Shown here: positions 18,231-27,900 of the stretch, piece after piece
Layout: each line of letters starts with the position of its first letter
Numbering within the stretch: position 1 is the first letter of the stretch
DNA from: Leisingera aquaemixtae
Lineage (GTDB): Bacteria; Pseudomonadota; Alphaproteobacteria; Rhodobacterales; Rhodobacteraceae
DNA: 64,000 nucleotides
NCBI RefSeq assembly: GCF_019801145.1
Contig: NZ_JAHVJQ010000011.1
Location: 1 to 64,000, forward strand
Reading direction: 5' to 3'
Translations under genes and position numbers: made by a program
Notes under the pieces: generated by a model
Told to the model about the DNA's origin: nothing
The model's database searches: none
The model's input: the letters and a program-made list of their open reading frames with translations, nothing else

Positions 18231-18644
18231 ATGCGGATGACATTCCGGGCTTTCGGGTTTTGCCTCGGCCTCGGCCTGGCCAGCGCGGCAGCGGCGCTGG
18301 AAACGGACCCGGTGCAGCAGCACAATTCCAATGCGATCTGGTTCGAGAACTGGATCGGGCTCAGCAATGCCACCCTGGTGGTGGTGGCCCCCAACGGCCG
18401 GATCACCTCGATCCAGGCGGCCTCCGGCACCCCGGTCTATGAGCTGGAGCGCGGCGCGGTGCAGGACGGCACCTACCGCTATGAGCTGAGCGCTGCCACC
18501 AGCGAGCGGGAAGAGATCGTCAACCCGGCCGACAACGGCCGCGGCGAACCCGCCGCGTCCAAAGCCAAATCCTTCACCATGACCGGATCCTTCACGGTGT
18601 CGCGCGGCGCCATCATCACCCCGGACATCCTCACCGAAGACTGA
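18231..18644 (+). CDS. small exported protein of unknown function
   Basis: A 137-residue protein with a signal peptide (MRMTFRAFGFCLGLGLASAAAA) and a mature part of about 115 residues that looks beta-rich, including SNATLVVVAPNGRITSIQ, VYELERGAVQDGTYRYELSA and SFTMTGSFTVSRGAIITPD. It has no cysteines outside the signal. A GGGAGA ribosome binding site precedes the ATG at 18231; an in-frame ATG 7 codons upstream lacks one. It is 59 bp ahead of the next exported protein on the same strand and may be co-transcribed with it, perhaps as its partner or chaperone; that is inference. Confidence 0.7.
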   Translation: MRMTFRAFGFCLGLGLASAAAALETDPVQQHNSNAIWFENWIGLSNATLVVVAPNGRITSIQAASGTPVYELERGAVQDGTYRYELSAATSEREEIVNPADNGRGEPAASKAKSFTMTGSFTVSRGAIITPDILTED

Positions 18645-18703
18645 TCCCCGAACAGACTTCCGCGGCCCGCCGGCCGCCCTGATTGCAAGAAAAGGAATTT
18701 GAC

Positions 18704-19963
18704 ATGAGCCGCAAACCCCAACGGATCCTGGCCGCAGGCGCCAGCCTTCTGGCCCTGGCCGCAGGTGCTGCGCAGGCAGACCAGGTGTTCAACGACGATG
18801 TGATCGCAACCTTCAGCCTCTGTGTCGGCAATGATTGCGTCAATGGCGAAAGCTTCGGCTTCGACACAATCCGGCTGAAGGAAAACAACACCCGGATCAA
18901 ATTCCAGGACACCTCGAACTCCGCCAGCTTCCCCACCAATGACTGGCAGCTGACCGCGAACAGCTCGGACAACGGCGGCGGCAATTATTTTTCCATCGAC
19001 GATGTCGACGGCAGCTCGACACCTTTCCTGGTCGAGGCCGGTGCGGGCAACAATGCGGTCTATGTCAAATCCACCGGCTATGTCGGCTTCGGCACCTCCT
19101 CGCCGGTTGTCGACCTGCATGTGAAACAGGGCAACTCCCCGGCGCTGCGGCTGGAGCAGGACGGCTCCTCCGGCTTCACCTCCCAGACCTGGGACATCGC
19201 CGGCAACGAGACCAACTTCTTCATCCGCGACGTGACCAACGGCAGCGAGCTGCCGTTCAAGATCCGCCCCGGCGCAGATGACAACTCGATCTACATTGAT
19301 ACTGACAGCGATGTCGGCATGGCAACCAGCAGCCCGGATGCCCAGCTGCATGTGGTCGGCGGGACCGCCGCCGCATTGCTGGTGGATGCCACAGATGGCG
19401 GCGCCTCGTCTGCCTTTGCGCATTTCCGCACGTCAGATGGCACCAGTTCCACCCCCGCCCTTCTGGTTGAAGATACCGCTGCGACTGCCGGCATCCGCCG
19501 GCTGATGGAGCTGCGCAATAACGGCGGTGTGTCCCTGGTATTTCAGAATACCAACAGCAATGTCCGCTGGGCGATGGTCAACGAGAATGCGGCCTCCGAC
19601 AGCAGTTTTCTGATCAATGACGCCGATTCCAACGGAAACTCGGCTGAGCTGACCCTGGACAGGGCTGGCAACCTCAGCATCCTGGGCAGTTTCTATGCCG
19701 GAGGCACACAGCTGAACGTGCCCGATTACGTATTCGAGGAGAATTACGTGCTGATGCCGCTGCAGGATGTCAAAGCTTTCATCCAGGAAAACGGCCACCT
19801 GCCCAAGATCCCTTCGGCCGGCGAGATCGCCCAATCCGGTCTCAACATGACTGAGATGCAGATGGCGTTGCTGGAGAAAATTGAAGAGCTGACGCTTTAT
19901 ACTCTGGGCCAGGAGGATATGATTGCGCAGCTGGAAAACCGGCTCGCGGAGCTTGGGGGATAA
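18704..19963 (+). CDS. exported tail-fibre-like surface protein with C-terminal coiled coil
   Basis: A 419-residue protein: a signal peptide (MSRKPQRILAAGASLLALAAGAAQA), then repeats of the type VGFGTSSPVVDLHVKQG and VGMATSSPDAQLHVVGG at about residues 125-235, typical of fibre or pyocin-like beta structures. The end of the protein (DYVFEENYVLMPLQDVKAF, HLPKIPSAGEIAQSGLNMTE, then KIEELTLYTLGQEDMIAQLE) matches the C-terminal module common in secreted surface proteins of Bacteroidota, and finishes as a coiled coil likely to trimerise. An AAAGGA ribosome binding site precedes the ATG. Exported and probably surface-located; no enzymatic residues are evident. The likely partner is the small exported protein just upstream. 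Confidence 0.72.
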   Translation: MSRKPQRILAAGASLLALAAGAAQADQVFNDDVIATFSLCVGNDCVNGESFGFDTIRLKENNTRIKFQDTSNSASFPTNDWQLTANSSDNGGGNYFSIDDVDGSSTPFLVEAGAGNNAVYVKSTGYVGFGTSSPVVDLHVKQGNSPALRLEQDGSSGFTSQTWDIAGNETNFFIRDVTNGSELPFKIRPGADDNSIYIDTDSDVGMATSSPDAQLHVVGGTAAALLVDATDGGASSAFAHFRTSDGTSSTPALLVEDTAATAGIRRLMELRNNGGVSLVFQNTNSNVRWAMVNENAASDSSFLINDADSNGNSAELTLDRAGNLSILGSFYAGGTQLNVPDYVFEENYVLMPLQDVKAFIQENGHLPKIPSAGEIAQSGLNMTEMQMALLEKIEELTLYTLGQEDMIAQLENRLAELGG

Positions 19964-19972
19964 AACTTCCGG

Positions 19973-19997
19973 CGGCGGGGGGCGCCGGCCCCCGCCG
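19973..19997. terminator. bidirectional hairpin terminator between convergent genes
   Basis: CGGCGGGGG (19973-19981) and CCCCCGCCG (19989-19997) form a perfect 9-bp stem around a 7-base loop. The hairpin fills almost the whole 37-bp gap between the fibre-like gene and the oppositely oriented sulfotransferase gene. Confidence 0.6.
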
Positions 19998-20000
19998 TGT

Positions 20001-20660
20001 TCAGGCGAACAGGGCCGCGCAGGGCGGATAGCCAAAATACTCCAGATCTGCCGCGTATTTACGCTCCACCCTCTCATGCACCTCGGGCCGCTGCTGCACC
20101 GCCCGGAACAGCCCGGACTTCGCTGCCGAAGCGTTGCGCTGCGGTATAGTGTGGCCGCTCCCCCCGGGCACGCCAAGATGATCGAGGCAGGCCTGGAAAT
20201 CCGTCAGGAACCGCTCGTGACGGATAATAATATCGGGACGGCGGATCGCGCCGTTAACGCGCAGATAATCGGTTGCCGGCATGTGGTTGGGCATGTTCAG
20301 AAGATCCTCGAACCGCGCCTCTTCCCAGAATGGATCTTGAACCTGCCAAGAGCCGTCCTGCTGCCGGACAGCCCACTTGTGCGGCGAAAAATATCCCGAC
20401 ACCGCCCGGTTCAGCGGATGCCGCACGGACACCACCACCCGGTAGCTATCCAGATCCCCGCCCAGCAGATCGTAATAATCCTGCAAGGTTGCGTGTTTAC
20501 CGGGCGTAACCGGCCCTTTCACCTCAAAACTGTCAATGCCGTCCTGAAACGGCAGCAAGTATTTCCCATCATCACTGAAGGGCAGCAGCACATCCTGAAT
20601 GGTAGTGCCGCCGGTTTTGGGCACATGGATGTAGATGAATTTATACTTAGCCGATATCAT
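20001..20660 (-). CDS. sulfotransferase family 2 protein
   Basis: A 219-residue PAPS-dependent sulfotransferase of the cytosolic/Golgi type. The 5'-phosphosulfate loop reads HVPKTGGTT at about residues 12-20 and the 3'-phosphate site reads VSVRHPLNRAVSGYF at about 90-104, with the conserved Arg and Ser. It ends soon after the fold is complete, in keeping with the family's small bacterial members. The start at 20660 has GGGAG upstream and overlaps the stop of the glycosyltransferase gene (TGATG), so the two are coupled. It probably sulfates a sugar of the plasmid-encoded polysaccharide; the acceptor is unknown. Confidence 0.87.
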   Translation of the reverse strand: MISAKYKFIYIHVPKTGGTTIQDVLLPFSDDGKYLLPFQDGIDSFEVKGPVTPGKHATLQDYYDLLGGDLDSYRVVVSVRHPLNRAVSGYFSPHKWAVRQQDGSWQVQDPFWEEARFEDLLNMPNHMPATDYLRVNGAIRRPDIIIRHERFLTDFQACLDHLGVPGGSGHTIPQRNASAAKSGLFRAVQQRPEVHERVERKYAADLEYFGYPPCAALFA

Positions 20661-21532
20661 CAGCTCACTCCCGTATCCTGCCCGGCAGCGTCGAAATAAT
20701 CCCAAGCCTCTTCGACGGTGATCATGCTAAAAGGCGGCTTGCGCAAATGCGGAGCCCCCGGATGGAAATGACCAGATTGCGCGTGAATACCGGTATTCCG
20801 GATGGCGACCTCGGCGGTGCGCACATGCAGCAGACCGCGCTGCGCAGTCACGAAGGCAGTCGCGGAGTCCCAAGAATAAAAAGATTGCAAAACCCCCAAC
20901 ACGTTGCGCGGCGGCGTCCGGTCCAGGCGGGCGCGAATGTCCGGTGTCATATGCGCGGCGACATGGGCCAGATAGTGCGGTTCCGGCAGCATATACAGCC
21001 GGGCCAGTTCCGGCAGAATTTTGCGGATCTGCGTGCTGCAGGCTGCCCAGCCCCAGCCTTGGAAGCGGGTGAAATCCCGGCTGTCCGCCGGTTCGCTGCC
21101 GAAATGATGGCCATAGACGGAATAGACGTCCGGGCGCCCGGCCACCTCGTCGAGCGACGTCCGGAACAAGTCCACACCGCCCCGCACTGGAAAGCAATCA
21201 TCTTCCAGGACCAGCACATTGCGGTAGGCAGCACTCATATCCGCAAGTGCATCTAGCATCAGTTTTTCGATACCCAGGTGCCCTTTGAGCGCCAGAACTT
21301 CCTTTACCGGAAACCTCTGCGCAACTTCTACCGAAGAGCGGTTCGCGTCCGCAAGTTCGCGGCGCCCCTGTGTGCCATCGATCCAGACATGGGTCAGGCT
21401 GGAATAGCCCTGCATGTGCAGGCTGGTCAAAACCGCTTCCAGATGCTTCGGCCGGTTGTAGCCAATGACCAGTATTCCAAACGCAGCCTGATCCTGGGCC
21501 TTGTAGTTCACGTTCACAGTTGTATCTGTCAT
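20660..21532 (-). CDS. GT2-like (GT-A fold) glycosyltransferase
   Basis: A 290-residue protein with the GT-A opening FGILVIGYNRPKHLEAVLTSL and a metal/nucleotide-sugar site VLVLEDDCFPVRGG at about residue 110, where the DD pair takes the place of the DxD motif. The central part (FQGWGWAACSTQIRKILPEL) resembles family-2 and GNT-I-like transferases. There are no membrane helices, so it acts on the cytoplasmic face. A GAGG ribosome binding site precedes the ATG at 21532. It overlaps the sulfotransferase gene, suggesting that the two modify the same glycan. Confidence 0.8.
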   Translation of the reverse strand: MTDTTVNVNYKAQDQAAFGILVIGYNRPKHLEAVLTSLHMQGYSSLTHVWIDGTQGRRELADANRSSVEVAQRFPVKEVLALKGHLGIEKLMLDALADMSAAYRNVLVLEDDCFPVRGGVDLFRTSLDEVAGRPDVYSVYGHHFGSEPADSRDFTRFQGWGWAACSTQIRKILPELARLYMLPEPHYLAHVAAHMTPDIRARLDRTPPRNVLGVLQSFYSWDSATAFVTAQRGLLHVRTAEVAIRNTGIHAQSGHFHPGAPHLRKPPFSMITVEEAWDYFDAAGQDTGVS

Positions 21533-21632
21533 TGCCTCGGATAAGCCGCTGGAATAGCGTGCGCGCACGCCCCAATTGCGGCGAAAGCCCTCGCATTTTC
21601 ATGACACTTAAATTACGAGCCAAGACCAGACA

Positions 21633-24600
21633 ATGCTGAATCTGATTGCTCCGCCCCATCAAAAACGCTTTGTCCTCGCGCTCTTGATCCTCAGCGCCCT
21701 GGCCTATCTGTTCTGGACCGGCTCGCGCTATCCTGCGCTCAGCGAGAAGGCGATGATGTCGGGCGCCATCCAGCTCGAGGATCCCTTGAGCTTCGAGGCC
21801 AAATACCCGCTGACAGCGGCGATGGGCACGCTGGAGCGGATCGGCTATTCGACCCTCAACTGGATCCATACCAACAAGAAGGGCATGACCTTCGGCATTC
21901 TCTTTGCCGCCGCCATCATGACCCTGCTGTCCTGCCTGCAGACGCGCAGCTTCCGCGGCCGGTTCGCCAATTCGGCGCTGGGGCTGGCGGTCGGCGCGCC
22001 GCTCGGGGTCTGCGCCAATTGCGTCGCGCCGATCGGCAAGGGGATGTATGCCTCCGGCATGCGGGCCGAGACCGCGCTGGCGGCGATGGTGGCCTCGCCC
22101 ACGCTCAACGTGGTGGTGCTGTCGATGCTGTTCTCGCTGGTGCCCTTCTACATGGCCGCGGCCAAGCTGGCGCTCAGCCTGTTCGTGATCCTGGCGGCGG
22201 TGCCGCTGATCTGCCGCTATCTGCCGCAGGTGCAGATCGCCCCGGCAGAGGCTGCGGCCCAGACCCCCTGGAGCGCCGGCGAGCTGGCCGCCGAGGCGGC
22301 GCCGGGCGAAAGCCTGCCGGCGGCGGTTATGGGCGTGGCCCGGGCCTATCTCAAAAACCTCTTGTACATCATCCGCCTGACGGTGCCGATGATGCTGCTG
22401 GCGGGGTTTCTCGGCGCCGCTGCCGGCACGCTGTTCCCGCAGGATCTGGTCACCGGGCTGGGATTCGGCATAGGCGCCCTGGCGCTGCTGACGCTGGTGG
22501 CGCTGTTCCTGCCGGTGCCGATGGGGTTCGACGTGGTGCTGGCGGGGGCGCTGATCGCCGCCGGGATGGCGCATGGCTATGTGATGGCGGCGCTGTTCAC
22601 GCTGGGCAGTTTCTCCGTCTATTCCTTCATGATCATCACCTCGGCGCTGGGGCTCAGGGCGGCGGCGCTGATGGCTGCCGTCATCGGCGCCCTGGGCTTT
22701 GCCGCCGGGCTGGGCACCCATGCCTATCATGAGTGGCAGAGCCGCCGCGCGCTGGAGCAGCTGCTGGGAGGCGCACCGCAGGCGCCCGCCCCCTGGGGCG
22801 CGGCCCAGGCCGCCGGGCTGGAAGCGCCGGTGCAGACCGCGGGCGCAGGTGCGGCCCGCGTCAGCGTGGCCGCCGCCCCCTTCACCCCGCCCTCGCCTGC
22901 CGCCGCCGCTGGCTTTACCCGCGCCGAGGCCGCCACGATCGGCATCGCCAAGCCGGTCGAGTTCACCATGCGCGACATGTGGCCCCCCTTCTGGGAAGGC
23001 CGCAGCCTGGCCTCGGGCGATATCGACAACGACGGCGACATCGACCTTGCGGCGGCCTCCACCGAGGCCGGCCTCTACCTCTATGAAAACGACGGCAGCG
23101 GCCGGTTCACCCCGGTGGCCGCGGACCTGGGGGACTTGGCCGGGGCGCCGGTCTTCAATGCCGTCATTGCCGATATCGACAATGACGGCTGGAGCGACCT
23201 GTTCCTGGCCACCTACCTGCAGGGCAACTACTGGTGGCGCAATGTGGAGGGGCGCTTCGGCGCCGAGCCGCCGCGCCCGGTTCAAAACCGCGCCGATGCG
23301 CCGCTCACCATGGCGCTCTCCTTTGCCGACATAAACCGCGACGGCTACCTGGATGCGGCGCTGGGGAACTGGGCGGCGGGCTGGTACCGGCGCATTCCCG
23401 GCGAGGAATCCCGCAACCGGGTGCTGTGGAACCCGGACGGGCAGCTGAGCGGCGCGCAGTTCACCGAACTGCCGGGCATCCCGGGCGAGACGCTGTCGGT
23501 GCTGTTTTCCGATTTCGACGGCGACGGCGCCCAGGATCTGATCGTCGGCAACGACTTCGACATCCCCGACTACTTCTACCGCGGCGACGGCAAGGGCGGC
23601 CTTGCCATGGTGACCCAGCCCGAGGGCGTCATCCCGCATACCACCACCACCACGATGGCGGTGAAGACGGCGGATCTGTTCAACCAGGGCCGCCCCGCCA
23701 TCTACCTGGCGCAGATCGCCGGGCGCTCCTCCGGGGTGTCGGAGCGGCTGAAGATGCAGCCGCTCCGCCGCTATTGCGACGCGATCCAGGAGGCCGAGGC
23801 CAAGGCGGTTTGCCGGCAGAACATGGCGATCAAGACCTGGTACAAGGCGGGCAACAGTTTCGATCCCGCCTATGCCGGGCGCTGCCAGCAGCTGAGCGGC
23901 CGCTACCAGGCGGAATGCAAGGCGATGCTGATCAAGGACCTGGCGATCCAGAAACGCGACGCAACACTGTGCGCGCTGATCCCGGCGGGCCAGCCGGTGC
24001 CGCGCGCCTATTGCGATCTGCATTTCAAGCCGGCGCGCCAACCCAAGGCGGAAGAGATCGCCCTGACCCACCCGCAGATCCTGCGCTCCAACGTGCTGCT
24101 GGAGCCGGAAGGCGCCGGTTTCACCGACACCGCGGAGCAGCGCGGGCTGGATGTGGGCGGCTGGAGCTGGGACACCAAGGTGGCTGATTTCGACCAGGAC
24201 GGCTGGCAGGACATCTATATCGTCAACGGCACCTGGGTGCCCAACGAGGTCTCCCCCTCCAACCTGTTCTTCCGCAACACCGGCCAGGGCGGCTTCGAGG
24301 AGGCCTCGGGCCCGTTCGGGCTGGAGGACTACCTGATGACCGCCGCCGCCACCCAGTTCGACATGGACGGCGACGGCGATCTGGACCTGGTGACCCACCC
24401 GGTGAACGGGCCGCTGATGGTGTTCCGCAACAACACCCAGAACCCGGGGCTGGCGTTCCGGCTGCAGGATCTGGCCGGCAACCGCGCGGGCATCGGCGCC
24501 CGCATCACGCTGCTGGGACGGGACGGCAGCCGCCAGATGCGCGAGATCCAGCTTGGCGGCGGCTTCATGAGCTTCGATGCGCCGCGCGCCCATTTCGGCC

Positions 24601-24716
24601 TGGGCGCGCAGGACAGCGCCGCGGGCGCCCTGATCCGCTGGCCGGACGGCCTGGAGACCCGCCTGGACGGGCCGCTGCCGGCCGGGCAGCTCTACACGGT
24701 CACCCGGCAGCCGTAG
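21633..24716 (+). CDS. permease (ArsP-like) fused to FG-GAP/VCBS and ASPIC/UnbV domains
   Basis: A 1,027-residue fusion. Residues about 12-375 form a permease of the ArsP_1/PF03773 type: roughly eight helices, with the conserved GVCANCVAPIGKGMYASGMR segment at about 128-148. From about 445 onward come FG-GAP calcium-binding blades DIDNDGDIDLAAA, DIDNDGWSDLFLA, DINRDGYLDAALG, DFDGDGAQDLIVG, DFDQDGWQDIYIV and DMDGDGDLDLVTH. Six cysteines cluster at about 710-800 between blades. A C-terminal ASPIC/UnbV domain (NRAGIGARITLLGRDGS, then GLGAQDSAAGALIRWPDG) covers about 950-1020. The repeat part should be periplasmic. Substrate unknown. No strong ribosome binding site precedes the ATG. Confidence 0.82.
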   Translation: MLNLIAPPHQKRFVLALLILSALAYLFWTGSRYPALSEKAMMSGAIQLEDPLSFEAKYPLTAAMGTLERIGYSTLNWIHTNKKGMTFGILFAAAIMTLLSCLQTRSFRGRFANSALGLAVGAPLGVCANCVAPIGKGMYASGMRAETALAAMVASPTLNVVVLSMLFSLVPFYMAAAKLALSLFVILAAVPLICRYLPQVQIAPAEAAAQTPWSAGELAAEAAPGESLPAAVMGVARAYLKNLLYIIRLTVPMMLLAGFLGAAAGTLFPQDLVTGLGFGIGALALLTLVALFLPVPMGFDVVLAGALIAAGMAHGYVMAALFTLGSFSVYSFMIITSALGLRAAALMAAVIGALGFAAGLGTHAYHEWQSRRALEQLLGGAPQAPAPWGAAQAAGLEAPVQTAGAGAARVSVAAAPFTPPSPAAAAGFTRAEAATIGIAKPVEFTMRDMWPPFWEGRSLASGDIDNDGDIDLAAASTEAGLYLYENDGSGRFTPVAADLGDLAGAPVFNAVIADIDNDGWSDLFLATYLQGNYWWRNVEGRFGAEPPRPVQNRADAPLTMALSFADINRDGYLDAALGNWAAGWYRRIPGEESRNRVLWNPDGQLSGAQFTELPGIPGETLSVLFSDFDGDGAQDLIVGNDFDIPDYFYRGDGKGGLAMVTQPEGVIPHTTTTTMAVKTADLFNQGRPAIYLAQIAGRSSGVSERLKMQPLRRYCDAIQEAEAKAVCRQNMAIKTWYKAGNSFDPAYAGRCQQLSGRYQAECKAMLIKDLAIQKRDATLCALIPAGQPVPRAYCDLHFKPARQPKAEEIALTHPQILRSNVLLEPEGAGFTDTAEQRGLDVGGWSWDTKVADFDQDGWQDIYIVNGTWVPNEVSPSNLFFRNTGQGGFEEASGPFGLEDYLMTAAATQFDMDGDGDLDLVTHPVNGPLMVFRNNTQNPGLAFRLQDLAGNRAGIGARITLLGRDGSRQMREIQLGGGFMSFDAPRAHFGLGAQDSAAGALIRWPDGLETRLDGPLPAGQLYTVTRQP

Positions 24717-24976
24717 ACGCCAAAGTAAATACAACCTTAAGTTTATTATTGCCGAACGCCCGTCCAGCGTTCCGCAGCGGGCATGCGGTGCGGTTGTCAT
24801 AGATTAACGCCTTGATACGCAGGGCAATTGCACAGCTGCTACAGTGCATGAAACTTTGTTTTTTTTCACATTGCAGAGTTGTGGCGGATTCCCGCCTGCA
24901 GTAGCGTGCCTCATGGAGGGCCATGGCTGGCGGAGACCGGGGCGGACCCTTCCCGAGGGATAGTTAAGGAATTTCG
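24717..24976 (+). promoter_or_regulatory. 260-bp AT-rich promoter region of the giant surface protein gene
   Basis: The DNA between the permease-fusion stop and the next start is far more AT-rich than its surroundings, with CTTAAGTTTATTATT near 24735 and TTTGTTTTTTTTCAC near 24852. A TAAGGA ribosome binding site lies 9 bases before the ATG at 24977. I could not decide between several possible -10 boxes and saw no clear operator. Confidence 0.45.
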
Positions 24977-27900
24977 ATGACCTGTCTGCTGCACCGCGCC
25001 ACGCGCCTGCTTTCCGTTGTTCTGACCCTTGCGCTTCCCGCAGCCGTTCAGGCCCAGTCCGCCCCCGGTTTCAGCGCCGCCTTCTCGCCGGACACGATCG
25101 ATTCAGGCACCGAAAGCACGCTGACCTTCACCATCGACAACAGCAGCTCCGGCACCCCGGCAGACAGCCTTGCCTTCAGCGGCACATTGCCCGCGGGCGT
25201 GACCATCGGCAGCGCCAGCAGTTCGGACGGCTGCAGCGGCACCCTCACCGCCAGCGCCGGCGGCAGCACAATCACTTACGCAGACGGCCGCTTGGGCAGC
25301 AGCAGCAGCTGCACGGTGTCGGTGCCGGTGGCCTCCAGCACCACAGGCACCCACAGCTTCACTTCCGGCGACCTGACCTCCTCTCTGGGCAACAGCGGCA
25401 CTGCCTCGGATGATCTGACCGTCACCGCCGCTTCTTCCGCAAATTATGCCAAATCCGCCAGCCTGACGGCGCTGGACCCCGGCAGCACAACCGCACTGAC
25501 CTACAGCTTCGACGTGGTGATCCCCGCCAGCCCCTCATTCAACGACTGGACCACGCCGGTATTCACCGAAACCCTGCCCGCCGGGCTGGAGCTCGCCACG
25601 CCGCCCAACGCCAGCCACAGCTGCGATGCCGGCAGCGGTGCCGCCGCCCTCACCGCCGAAGCGGGCGGCAGCAGCATCAGCTTCACCGGCCCCACCTATC
25701 AGGCCGAAGGCACCTTCAGCTGCACCGTGAACGCCACGGTCAAGGCCGTGGATGCGGGCAGCTACACGCTCAGCAACGAGCTGCAGTACCGCAACGTTTT
25801 CGGCTCGGTCACCTCCGCGGGCAGCGCCTCGGTCGACCTGACCGTGAATGGCACCCCCGCAGGCGGCATCAGCCTCTTCAAGGCCTTCGGCGTGAACCAG
25901 GCCAGCGCCGGGGACACCGTCACCCTGGAGTTCTCGCTGCAAAACGGCAGCCGGGACGACAGCGCCACCGGGATCGCCTTCACCGATGACCTGGATGCCT
26001 TCCTCTCCGGTACCACGTTTTCCAGCCTCAACAGCGACAGCTGCGGCGGCAGCCTCAGCGGCAGCTCCACCCTGTCCTACTCCGGCGGCAGCCTGGCGTC
26101 CGGCGCAAGCTGCGCGGTGTCGGTGGAGCTGGCGCTGCCTGCCGGCGCCGCGGCCGGCACCTACACCAACACCACCAGCGCCCTGACCGCCACCGATTTC
26201 GGCGGCAGCGCCTATACCGGGTCCACGGCCTCCACCACGCTGCGCATCCTGGCCGACGGCGGGCTGCCGGCGACCATTGCCAAGGCCTTCACCGACGGCC
26301 CGGCGCAGCCGGGCGGCACCGTCACCGCGCGCTACACCCTCAGCAACCCCAACACCGCCCTGGCGGCCTCCGACATTGCCTTCAGCGAGCCCTTGGACAC
26401 CCCCGGCGGCATCGCCGTGTCCAGCGGCACCGGATCAAATCTCTGCGGCAGCGGCAGTATTCTCTATACCGCCGACGTCAGCGGCACCACGAACCTGCTG
26501 CTGACCGGCGGCAGCCTGGCGGCCGGCGCCAGCTGCGATATCGATGTGGTCTACCAGGTCGCCGACGGCACCGCGCCGGGCGATTACGCCACCGCCACCA
26601 GCGCCGTCACCGCGACCGTCAACGGCGGCTCGGTGTCCAGCACCTCCGGCGCCAGCGCCACGCTCACCGTCGAGGGCGGCGCCAACCTGTCGCTGGTCAA
26701 GGCCTTCGGCAGCGACACCGCCCAGGGCGGCGGCACCGCCGCGCTGACCTTCACAATTTCCAGCGGCGCCGAATCCGCCAGCACCGCCACCGCGATTGCC
26801 TTCACCGATGACCTGGATGCCTTCCTCTCCGGCACCACCCTGTCCAGCCTGACCAGCAACAGCTGCGGCGGCAGCCTCAGCGGCACCTCAACCCTGTCCT
26901 ACACCGGCGGCAGCCTGGATCCCGGCGGCAGCTGCACCGTCGCAGTAGAGATCGCGCTGCCCTCCGGCAGCCCCGGCACCTACACCAACACAACCTCCAG
27001 CCTGACCGCCACCGCCGGCGGCGAGGCCACCACCGCCGCCGCCGCCTCGGATACGCTGCAGGTGCTGGAGGCCGCGGCGCTGATCACCGCCAAGAGCTTC
27101 AGCCCGGCCAGCACCCTGCCCGGCGAGACCATGACGCTGACCTACACGCTGGAGAACCCGGACAGCAGTTTCACCTATTCCAGCCTGTATTTCACCGACA
27201 GCTACAGCACGGCGCTGTCCAGCCTCGCCGCCTCCTCAACGGCCTCCTTCAGCACCGGCTGCGGCGGCAGCCCCGCCTACTCCGGCACCACCACCGGCAT
27301 CTTCACCGGGATCGAGATCGCCCCGGGCGAGACCTGCACCATCGGCCTGGACCTGACGGTGCCCGCGGGGGCCGCGGACGGGGACTACAGCTCGCTCACC
27401 TCCTCCATCACCGCCACCGTGAACAGCGGTTCCGTGGCGCTCTCTGCCATCAGCGCCAATTTCAGCGTCAGCACCACCGACCTGCTGGAGCTGGCCAAGA
27501 GCTACTCCAGCAGCACGGTCGCGGCCGGCGGCGCGGTGGACGTGCAATACACGGTCACCAATCTGAGCAGCAGCTATGATGTCAGCGCCCTGGCCTTCAG
27601 CGACAGCTTCGACTCCGACATGGTGGTGGCGGCCGCCCCGAATGCCTCCACCACCTGCACCGGCGGCACCCTGACGGCGGCCGCAGGATCAGGCAGCATC
27701 AGCTATTCCGGCGGCAGCCTTTCCCAGGGCAGCAGCTGCACCGTCAGCGTCTCGCTGACCGCCCCCACCTCCGAAGGCAGCTACAGCGGCGACACCAGCG
27801 AGGTCACCGGCACCGCCAGCAGCGCCTCGGTCACCGGCACCGCCGCCAGCGCCACGCTGACCGTGCAATCGGCCAACCCGCCGGCGTTCAGCAAGAGCTT

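Noticed and set aside
21198-24800. 1,200-codon frame antisense to the permease-FG-GAP gene
   Set aside because: Arg/Gln/His-rich shadow; it also runs into the GT2-like gene in a different frame, so it cannot be a real long gene.
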